Shown here: piece after piece, positions 50,498-59,464 of the stretch | Layout of the letters: each line of letters begins with the position of its first letter | Numbering within the stretch: position 1 is the stretch's first letter | NCBI GenBank assembly: GCA_905250075.1 | Contig: CAJNOP010000002.1 | Coordinates: forward strand, 7,553,565 to 7,617,564 | Origin: Rotaria sp. Silwood1 | Taxonomy: Eukaryota; Rotifera; Eurotatoria; Philodinida; Philodinidae | Reading direction: 5' to 3' | Length of the DNA stretch: 64,000 nucleotides | Program-made: the position numbers and the translations under genes | Notes under the pieces: model-generated | Told to the model about the DNA's origin: nothing | The model's input: the letters and a program-made list of their open reading frames with translations, nothing else | Database searches by the model: none

Positions 50498-51601
50498 TCA
50501 CAAAGACTCTTTATTCATGAGATCTATATTTTGGCTTGCACCTTGTGAGAGTGAAGTGAATGTCGTATTTATCTTGTTATCTGTTAAAATAAAAGCATTA
50601 CAGTGATGACCTTGTTCTGCATATATTGAATCTTTCATTAATATACGATGGGCATTAGCCAATTGATAAAATGGAATCTTTGCATACAAATGATGTATTA
50701 TATGATAACCATCTCCATGTGGATGAATAAAGTACTCATTGAACCATCCTAAATTGTTTCTTGTTGATTGAAATGGATTTGTACAACCAAGAGCAGCATG
50801 TTCAGATATTTCACCAATATAACGAATAACTGTTAAAAATGTTAAAAATGGAATAAACCAATAGATAATGAGAGGAGTCAATAAATTGTATAAAGCAAAT
50901 ATTAGTATAATACTACACCAGAAACTAAAACGTAAGATGAAATGACTTAACTTTTCATTTTTGGGTATGAAAAATGCTGGAATTACAGAATTAACATATG
51001 GAACAAAACTTCTAATTAAAATATGCATCAATTGTTGAAATGATTTAGCCGACAATTGATCAAGTCCAATATCTTGATAACGTTGAAAATCAGAATCTAA
51101 TCCTTGTTCCCAAAAATGTTTATGATGTCCAATTATATGTGATTGTCGTTCAGTAATAAGATTATGACCAAGTGGTAAAGCAGCGAATACCCATCCTAAT
51201 ATATCATTTGTCAATATGTTTCGAGTTAGATTTATATGTGTTGCTTCATGTACTAAACATTCTAATCCTCTTTGTCTAGATGCAATAATAAAACATATTA
51301 TAATGTAAGCAAACATAGTATAAATAGTAATACCATATTGAAGAAAAGCTATCCATGAGAATTTAGCAAGTGTGATAATAATACCCCAATCACATATAAG
51401 AGCCAATAATGTATAAATAATGTTAGTTTTCATCAATGCTTTGATCTGTGCTTGTATTTGTGGATCTCTAGGTAAAAATCCACTTTTTGGTGTTACCTGA
51501 TTGTTAGAAGGTTGATAAGATGGTATTTTGTTTTGTACATCATTCACTAATGACACGCTTTTCTTTTCTTTAATATGGTTTATGAAAATGTCTAATATCA
51601 T
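50498..51601 (-). CDS. Membrane fatty-acid desaturase
   Basis: A single-exon 367-residue protein with the three histidine boxes of the membrane desaturase/hydroxylase family: HEATH (118-122), HIIGHHKHF (from 155) and GYHIIHH (299-304). These ligate the di-iron centre. Hydrophobic segments at about 62-106 and 222-262 form the two membrane hairpins, with catalysis on the cytosolic face of the ER. The HPHGDGYHIIHHLYAKIPFYQ block differs from stearoyl-CoA desaturases and front-end desaturases, which carry fused cytochrome b5, and looks more like the general FA_desaturase family common in bacteria. The absence of introns between intron-rich genes fits horizontal acquisition, which bdelloids are known for, but this is inference. 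Substrate and regioselectivity are not readable. CCTTTCAG 23 nt upstream of the ATG could be a trans-splice acceptor. Confidence 0.88.
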   Translation of the reverse strand: MILDIFINHIKEKKSVSLVNDVQNKIPSYQPSNNQVTPKSGFLPRDPQIQAQIKALMKTNIIYTLLALICDWGIIITLAKFSWIAFLQYGITIYTMFAYIIICFIIASRQRGLECLVHEATHINLTRNILTNDILGWVFAALPLGHNLITERQSHIIGHHKHFWEQGLDSDFQRYQDIGLDQLSAKSFQQLMHILIRSFVPYVNSVIPAFFIPKNEKLSHFILRFSFWCSIILIFALYNLLTPLIIYWFIPFLTFLTVIRYIGEISEHAALGCTNPFQSTRNNLGWFNEYFIHPHGDGYHIIHHLYAKIPFYQLANAHRILMKDSIYAEQGHHCNAFILTDNKINTTFTSLSQGASQNIDLMNKESL

Positions 51602-54400
51602 AGTTGCTAAATAACGCTGAAAGGCTCAATCAAATAATGTTGTAGTAAACTGTGGTTATATACTGTATTTATATTAGGATTGTGTGTACGACATACTACT
51701 ATTATGTTGATCAAATGGGTTTTGCCCATCTGATTCACTTTTATGACATCATATATGTCATCTGTTGAAAAATCATTTCAGCTGCCAGTTCTAAGGAAGT
51801 AAGTAACCGCCGCTAACCCCAACAACTGGGTATCTTCCCTTCTAAGTGCGTCATAACTTATCGGAAACAGTTGAATAAACTAGAAAATATCATAATGCGA
51901 GACTTTTACGCATGATAATTTCTTGAGAGTGAGAATTAGAGTGAAGGTTAGACAAGTAGAGTATGGGAGAGTTTTGTTGAAGTGCATTCATACGCGACAT
52001 AAACAAAGTGTATGCGGAGCTTAGTGTTGTTGATTCAAGCCAATCAGCTCCTATTCCATATTTAATCCGTTCTCATCCAGCTTCTGATGATAACGTAAAT
52101 ATTTGTCTGTATGTAATATGGAAGAAAGGTAAAAAAGACATCTTATCTAAAACAAAGCAAGGCAATATCAAAATAAAACCTAAAAATCACTAAATGTTTC
52201 ATCGATATACATAGAAAACGGTGAGCAAATCAGATTAAAATTAATTTTCTAATAATAATACGAAAAAAGTCGATTAAATACACTATGTTTAGAAAAAATT
52301 CAACAAATTAATACATTTTAGTAGACTTTTTCAGGCAATAATAAATTGAAACCAACTTTTAAGCAAATACTCTGTTATATGAATTAAAAACTAAATCAAT
52401 ATTAATTGATTTAAAAAAATAATTTTTTCAACTCTATTTCATTTTGAATACTGCAAACTAATTGATAGAAAATCACATCGGTTTTAATTGATTTTGTTAA
52501 TTCTAATGTATTCTAGCCAATTTCTACGATAATTGTACCATCTCAATTAGTTACACAATTTGTAGAGGAGTTCTGACTTTGTTGTACTTATATGAATTTG
52601 AACAACTTTATAGTTTGTAAACATTTGGAATCCAAATGGTAATGCAAAAATTAGGAAATTTGTGTTCGAATCTGAAGCAAACAGCTTATCTTCGTTATGT
52701 ATGATAAAAATAGAAGAAAAGGTAATAATAGATGAGAATAATAGATTACTTGGTGTCGATAGGGTATCAATGTGTGTGTGTGTGTAAGTTTGAGTATTCT
52801 GGAAAAAAAACGAGTTATGCAGAACCTTGTCATGAGCTCTACTACTATCGAATTCAACGAAGAACCATTAAAATGGTTCTGAATATGACAAAAAAAAGGA
52901 TCCATGTAGAATCTATGAAACTATTTAGGATTGGTTATGAAAAACGGTTCATTCTGATATATAAAGGTAGTCACAATTCAATGTTTTATCATAAAACCTT
53001 TCTAAAATTGTAACAAGAAGTTCTGCACTTGAAAATTACTTTAATGTAACAATATGGTATCTTCTAACTCGAGAAAATGCATCCTTGGAAAAGCGTGACT
53101 CTTATCCGATTTTGTTATTATCTAAAATCCTTTAAGAGTTTCAAGACTTCTACACTCCTCAAAAAAAAAGACAGTCATGTTAATATATGATAGAAGAATG
53201 AATTGGTCTCCAAACTTCAAAGAACTTGAGACAAATTTTCTCAAAAATTTAAGTAAACAATCTGTTTAAAAAGCAGCAATAAAAGATAAAAGAATAAGGA
53301 AAAAACTAATCAATTTGATTTTTCAAAACCACTAATTATTATATCAATTATTAGTACCAATCTAAACGAAAAAAATATAGTAATTCTTTTCTATATTGAA
53401 TAGCTCACTCTCGATATCTCATGAACAGAGAACAATACGTAAGATAAATACTGCCTATGACTGTATGAGTGACAGTAATCTTTTCACGAGTTGATTTAGC
53501 TTGAAAATTTTTTTCTTGATATAACAGTTTTCTTCTTTGTGGTATGTTGTTTCTACATGTTGTTCTCAATTTTTTGACATTATAATTGTTGATACAGGTT
53601 TTATAGACATTGCAACAAATTGATAAAGAAATATTTTCTTAATCAATAGTGCTCATCAATTACTTTTTTGATGACATAAGCTCATTGTTTAGTGTATTTG
53701 ATTCCATACTTATATTGTTCATCACATCTGAAAAGAAATAGAAATAATATCTAGAATAATTATTAAAGGAAGAAGACATTTGAAACTTATAAACTCAAGA
53801 TGGCTTCGAATATGTATTGCAAAATCGTTTGTGTTCAGCTGTTTTACTATGATAATAAACAGTAGTAATCTTGTTATCGTATTTTTTAACCAAGCTTCGT
53901 AGCGATTCATCCCAAAGAAAAGAAAAACAGAAGATTTTTATGAAAAATACAGGTAATATATAGGAGATTGTTTCCAGTGAGAAGCCTTTTAAGAGGCTTG
54001 TCAAATATTACAGGACCTCCAAAATCATAAACAAATCATAGTCGAAGTTGTCAAATCAATTGAAAATGAATATGTATCTCAATTACTAGCAAAAGATATT
54101 CAACAAAGTTCAATGTGAAAAAATAAGTTCTAACAACATAACGGACTCATTTTGATTTATCAACAATTAATGACTTATATCTACAAGAGAAAAAATGCAG
54201 GTTGAGAACATCAGCACGTTAATACAAGTTCAATCATCTGTTTGTATTGAAACTTAATAGTAGTGTCCAGAATTGGTAAATATAATAGAAAAATTGATGT
54301 GATAGATAGGCATGAGAATCATTCTATTCTAATTCGATTTTTTTTTTCGATCAAGACACAAGTATTTTTTTGAGAATGATAATTTTTTATAAAATTTGAC
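51602..54400. other. Gene-poor interval upstream of the desaturase
   Basis: AT-rich sequence without a supported gene. A plus-strand frame at 52008-52193 includes VYAELSVVDSSQSAPIPYL and looks coding-like, but it has no domain or exon chain. A TG microsatellite sits at about 52770-52785. Other frames (52651-52905, 53722-54004) lack features of real proteins. Confidence 0.4.
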
Positions 54401-54453
54401 CGAATATTTTTAGGGTTGAGGAATCCAAATTTGCAGATAGTTTGTCGAAACCC

Positions 54454-54572
54454 TAGAATTCAATAGTTTTTCGTCAGTATTAGCCTATTCTCTCACGATT
54501 AAGGCGAGTGTTTTTGAATTCATCTATTGTTTCGAAATAGGTTTTTACTGACGAAAAACAATTGAACTCAAG
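54454..54572. mobile_element. Short hairpin element (MITE-like)
   Basis: Two arms of about 34 bp, 54456-54489 and 54538-54571, are inverted copies with few mismatches around the core TTTTTCGTCAGTA...CCTATT; the loop is about 48 bp. This is the shape of a small non-autonomous DNA transposon. I could not fix the target-site duplication. Confidence 0.55.
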
Positions 54573-54646
54573 AATTTCTATAAATCACCTTTAGATTCAC
54601 ATTGCGAGATTCCAAAAAACATTCTAGGAAGTTGTATACATAATTG

Positions 54647-55029
54647 CAAGGGGGAAACGGCGGATTCCCGGGATTCCGAATCCCAAGGGAATCCCATGGG
54701 AATCCTGGGAATCTTGGAAATCCTGGGAATCCAATGTGAATCCAGGGAATCCCACGGGAATCCTGGGAATCCCACGGAAATCCTAGGAATCCAGGGAATC
54801 CTGTGCCTAAGAGTCATCAATAGATAAAGTAATCATCAAAAATAAACAGGCCAAACATATTAGTGATGACAATGATGACGAAGAAGTTGACTCAGAACTT
54901 GGAGAATTAGAACAAGACTCTCAAAATCAAGGGGGAAACGGCGGATTCCCGGGATTCCCATGGGAATCCCATGGGAATCCTGGGAATCTTGGAAATCCCG
55001 GGAATCTGAAATCCACCGTTTTTCCCTTG
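54647..55029. mobile_element. hAT-like non-autonomous element with GGGAATCC minisatellite ends
   Basis: A 383-bp insertion bounded by a perfect 8-bp target-site duplication CATAATTG (54639-54646 and 55030-55037). The terminal inverted repeats are CAAGGGGGAAACGGCGGATT at the left and CAAGGGAAAAACGGTGGATT at the right (read inwards), 3 mismatches in 20. An 8-bp duplication points to the hAT superfamily. Next to each terminus lies a GC-rich array of 8-10-bp units around GGGAATCC, in strong contrast with the AT-rich surroundings. A second copy of the left terminus occurs inside at 54928, so the right 102 bp (54928-55029) form a palindromic sub-element. The middle (54800-54927) is ordinary AT-rich sequence. 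Confidence 0.75.
54661..54815. repeat. GGGAATCC minisatellite, left array
   Basis: About fifteen degenerate units of the form TGGGAATCC/GGGAATCCC in tandem, palindromic in character, inside the hAT-like element. A shorter array is at 54944-55012. Confidence 0.85.
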
Positions 55030-55037
55030 CATAATTG

Positions 55038-56293
55038 TCATTGGCGAAAAATAATTTTGTCTTGATGGGAAAAGTCGAATCGAATAGTATGATATTCATC
55101 TCTAGCTATAAACTTGATGTATATCTAATTTTTGAATACTCTGAGAACCTTGGCATTTTCTCAGCATCATATTACTGTTCAGCATCTCAGTACTTTGCAG
55201 CATAATTTGATAAATACAACTAGTACTTATTCATTTGAGAACTTGGGTTATCTATTTTTTTTAATTATTGACGATAAATAACACCTAAACGAAGTGAATA
55301 GATTAACGTAACAACAGACACAAAAGAAAATTCATTGATTTTGATGGTCTAAGTAAATGAAACCAAACAATATTTTCGATCCTCGAATGATATTGTTTAA
55401 CTATTATACAATAGCGTGTCATGGAATGTAAGAAAAGAAACAAATATAAGAAAATAGTTCTATCAAATACACTCTAAACTTTACTTGAAAAATAAATGAT
55501 TCCGTACGAAACCTTTGTTGTACAAAGTCTTTGTTATAAATTTTTTGCTAAATCCTATTTTGTTTTTTAAATCAGTTGTGCTTCGTCATTCTAATTGACA
55601 AACTAAAAAGTTTCTAGAGCATGCAGAATTTTTTTTTTGACCCAGTATTATTTGACAGAGCCTTAAATGGTTCAGAATTATTCGATAGAATCTCTTTGAT
55701 TCAATATTACCGAACAAAAAACACTGAATTGTTCAATGTTTGTGGACAGGAATGTTTTCAGTTGAGTAGCATCCAATTGAGAAGTTTTTATGCATTAGAA
55801 TTTTTTGACAAAATCATTAGTGGTTTCATAGAATTTGACAGTATATATTCATTCAATATAGCTGAAGAAAATCTAGTGGTAGATGTATTTCTGAGGCAAC
55901 TGGTAGTATAGACAAAGGTTATCGAATAGCTCTAACTTGTGTTAGTATTATTAGTTTTCTTGTTAGTTTTTTGTTTCTCTATTGCGTTAAACATCTAATG
56001 GATTCATGGTGTAGAGGTGGATTGTAAGGATCAGACTTGGAACTAGTTGAAATTCTTGATTCAGCAGTAAAAAACCGGCCTCTTTTATAGATCAATTGAT
56101 AAACTGTTTCTTCAGGAAAAAGTTTTATTAATACAGCTGCATATAGTGATCGAATGAAATGCATATAACTCGTGAGTTTTTAATACATACGCTGTTTATT
56201 TATTTTGCAGTGTTACATAAACTGTAATACTGAGAAGCGAAGAAAATTTATTTCAAAAATTGTCATGTGGTACCCTACAAAAAGTGATATAGA
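55038..56293. other. Gene-poor stretch between repeat elements
   Basis: The plus-strand frame 55621-55911 (96 codons) contains recurring FDR/FDK/FDS units from a degenerate DNA repeat of the TTTGACARAATC kind. The same motif recurs at 56660-56680 (TTTGACGGAATCATTAGT). I regard it as repeat-derived rather than a gene. Confidence 0.4.
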
Positions 56294-56410
56294 CAAGGGG
56301 GAAAAACGGATTCCGTCTCTCCTGGATACAGCGACAATCCACACAATCCAGAGGATACGCTTACGATTCAGCCGATACCCTTTCGATACGTACGATACGG
56401 TCCAGACACC
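56294..56410. mobile_element. Solo terminus related to the CAAGGGGGAAA element
   Basis: CAAGGGGGAAAAACGGATTC begins at 56294 and matches the left terminus of the element at 54647. The interior differs: GATAC-rich units such as CGATACGTACGATACGG replace GGGAATCC units. No right terminus or target-site duplication was found, so it is a fragment or a diverged relative. Confidence 0.45.
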
Positions 56411-56693
56411 AAGGATATGAGTTCATTCAATTGAGAAATTCAAAGTATGTAGAATAAATTAATTACGACTATGGAGAGCCAGTGCTGATGAAGAATTTCA
56501 ACCAATTTCAAAGAGTTTGCAATGTCGCTTGTCCTTTATCCAACCATGAACACATCATTTTACGGGCGAGATAGATTTAATATAAGAGACATAACAATTC
56601 TAATGGCATAGCGTCAAATAAATCTACATATTGAAGATTTATTCACTTTGTGCATAATATTTGACGGAATCATTAGTTCTATGAGCCAGTCGG

Positions 56694-56770
56694 ATGTGGG
56701 TGTGAATGCGGGTATAGGTATGGGCATCGGTTTAGATAGGTGTTTTTAATGCAAACCCACACCCACCCTG
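56694..56770. repeat. Telomere-like hairpin 3 (TGTGGG type)
   Basis: ATGTGGGTGTGAATGCGGG at 56694-56712 is followed by GCAAACCCACACCCACC at 56751-56767. The complement of the second arm reads GGTGGGTGTGGGTTTGC. Same plan as the hairpins at 49170 and 49411. Confidence 0.5.
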
Positions 56771-58223
56771 AATGTAATAAGAAAATTCTGATGAAGATTA
56801 GATGTCAGAGTTATTTAAAAACATATATAAAAATGTATATTGAAAGTGGAGGAATTGAATGATATAATTTATCTCTGTATGAATGATATTTTTCATATAC
56901 GTACAAACAACTTTTATTTCGAAGTCTACATGTAAAATGGCTTGAATGATCGAATTAAGAAAGAAGGAGAAGTGACAAAAATTATAAGTCGTTCTCTTGG
57001 GAATGGTTACTCTACTTATTAGGAGCTAATTTTCTTTGAAAAAAACAATCGATAAAAAAAGTCGATAAATATTAGTCTATCTTGACAACTAGAAACCAGC
57101 TCGAACAGACACTGTGGAGAGAAGTTATGAATTTTTCTCTACAGAGATAAAAATTCGTGATTAAATAAGATTGAGACATTTTATATTACCTTTAGATCTC
57201 TTCTATGATATGAAATATGTACTATTATCTTTCTCGTTTTTACTCATCATTGGTCAATATTTGCTAAAAAACTTGACCTTGATACTATTATATATGAACC
57301 AGAAAACAAAAGGAAATAATTGTGAATTTATGCATAATAAGTATACCTCATATGAATCATAACAAGACAAGAGTTGGTACAAACATATACACCTTACATA
57401 ATTTGATTAACATAAAGGTCATTTGAATAAGAACTATTGAGCAGATATTTTTGAAGAACAAAGAACGATAAATCTGCAGCTTATTAGCAAAGATTTTTTG
57501 GGAGATAGTCGATCTCTCAGTCCGTCCTCTAAATACATGCTTGATAGACACAGGTATTGGTATGAATTTTTTCGTTCAACATCAAGGCCACTCATATCTC
57601 TAAAATTGTTGTTTTGTTGTATCGAGTGTTTATCAAACCAGACTTCAAATATAAATATTTGTTTACTTTAATAGTGTCCTCATTTTCACATACGCTTCTA
57701 TGCTGTGTTAAGTATGTCAAATAGTACGGGCACTATTTTCAAAGGAAACCAAGATCGAAATACGAAGTTGTTTATAACATAAATGTATTCAAGTTAACAA
57801 TAAAAGTAAATTTTTATGATCACTATTGAATAATTTTTTAGAAAAATATAAAATCAAATTTGTTTGACTAATATTAGTTAAGTGTTATGAGTATTACGTC
57901 ATTCTGAATAAAAGTTGATCTTGCATTTGAATGAACTTTCGATGAAAACTGATATTTTACAGAGACAAAGAAAATTGCTAAATATCGCCAAAATTTATTA
58001 ACATATAGACTTTAAATGGGACTTTAGATAATATGAACTCAAAGTCAGTCACATTCATAATATTTTATTTATCGATGGATAAAATATGCAAAATTTTTAA
58101 TTCGCAAAAATAAATATGATATAAGAGCAATAGATAGGGTTTAATTCACATTAAAAAGGTTTGAACATGCACAGGAGTAAAAACGTTTGTTTATATATAG
58201 AAAATCAATTGTTCGTCACTGTT
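56771..58223. other. Intergenic, no gene supported
   Basis: AT-rich with scattered short frames (57171-57362, 57357-57551), none with motifs. It includes the presumed 3' flank of the small minus-strand gene that ends at 58224. Confidence 0.4.
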
Positions 58224-58479
58224 TCATTTCTTGGTTCCAGCTGTTGGATATATATGAAAAGCAGGAGTTTCAGCAATCGTAAATTGATCACCTGAAAGTC
58301 GACCTTCATTTTCTCTATCGGCTTGCTTGCGTGGATCAATATCTGGTGTGTCTTGACCACTTCGATGAGCATTGGCGATAGCAGCTGCTTGTACTATCTT
58401 TTTATCTATTAACCATAGTTACTCATTATATTCAAAAAAGATTACTGTTAATAAATTTACCTTTTTGTGTTGAACTCAT
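58224..58479 (-). CDS. Small two-exon protein of unknown function (66 residues)
   Basis: Exon 1 is 58479-58461 (MSSTQK plus one base) and exon 2 is 58405-58224, joined over a 55-bp GT-AG intron (58460-58406). The total is 201 nt, 66 residues and a TGA stop. The product is soluble, hydrophilic and without signal peptide or membrane segment: a KKIVQAAAIANAHR helix-like start, then a D/R/Q-rich middle (DTPDIDPRKQADRENEGRLS), then AETPAFHIYPTAGTKK. Codon use and the in-frame short intron look like the other genes here. I recognise no family. It lies 105 bp from the start of a foldback element. Confidence 0.6.
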
Positions 58480-58584
58480 GATTTATGTATTGGCTTCTTT
58501 GTACGTTTTGGATTTTGACTAAGGAAATGATGGATCTCGACTTATTTATCATTGCTATTTCTTTTTTTTTTCATTACTTTTGAT

Positions 58585-59456
58585 TAGCGGTGTGAATTTA
58601 TTGTTATTGTTATTAATAGCAATAACAAAAAGTTATTGTTATTAATAGCAATAGCAAAAAAAGTTGTTTATTATTAATAACAAAAAAATAAGAAATAACT
58701 TTTTTTTTGCGAAAAAATCTTAGTTATGCTTTGTTACTGTGTAACAGTATGCCAGTTGTGTTTGCTCATTATTGTCTGATTGCTTGATGATGTTGCTGAC
58801 TGCAATCTCCATTAGATAGCCTATGAAACTGAGAAAAAACCTAAAAAGGTCTTTTCAAGTATCTTGGTCATTTATAGGCAAAATTTACTGATCGCTTTAG
58901 GAGGAACGATTCCTCAATGCTCAATTGTCTTTGACTTGATGTGTTGGTCAAATATAAGCCTTTGGGAGATGAGAAAATGTCTAGAAAGATTGTACAGATC
59001 ATAACTCGAAGAATGGCACCTAGAATCTCATTTGGCAAAGATTTTTATTTGACCAAAACATCAAGTCAAAGGCAATCGAACATTGAGGAATCGTTCCTCG
59101 TAAACCGATTAGTAAATTTTACCTGTAGGTGAGCAAGATACTTGAAAAGATCTTTTTAGGATTTTTCTCAGTTTCATAGGCTATCTAATGGAGATTGCGG
59201 TCAGTAACATCATCGAGCAATTGGACCATAATGAGCAAATAGAACTGATATACGTTTACGTAGTAACAAAGCATAACTAAGATTTTTCGGAAAAAAAAGT
59301 TATTTGTTATTTTTTTGTTATTAATAACAAACAACTTTTTTTGTTATTGTTATTAATAACAATAACTTTTTTGTTATTTGTTATTGGTAACAATAACTTT
59401 TTTTATTATGGTTATTGGTATTAATAACAAAAAATAACAATAACTTCTCACCCCTA
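58585..59456. mobile_element. Foldback hAT-like element (872 bp)
   Basis: Two long inverted arms, about 58585-58960 and 59046-59456, remain clearly similar. Paired blocks include AGGAATCGTTCCTC, TTTGACTTGATG against CATCAAGTCAAA, and CTATCTAATGGAGATTGC. Terminal repeats read TAGCGGTGTGAA at the left and TAGGGGTGAGAA at the right. Flanks CTTTTGAT (58577-58584) and TTTTTGAT (59457-59464) are a 7/8 match to an 8-bp target-site duplication, as in hAT elements. Both arms end in TTATTAATAACAA-type repeats. No transposase is encoded in the loop. Confidence 0.75.
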
Positions 59457-59464
59457 TTTTTGAT

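Noticed and set aside
54661..55012. GGGAATCC units as NF-kappa-B-like binding sites
   Set aside because: The units resemble half-sites, but the tandem array inside a transposon with a target-site duplication is better explained as a minisatellite. No gene nearby needs such an enhancer.
54578..55099. Minus-strand frames with repeated WIPRIS/GFPWDS peptides
   Set aside because: Translation of the GGGAATCC minisatellite; no sign of a real protein.
55621..55911. 96-codon frame with FDR/FDK repeats
   Set aside because: The repetition is at the DNA level (TTTGACARAATC) and the motif recurs outside the frame at about 56665, so it is repeat DNA.
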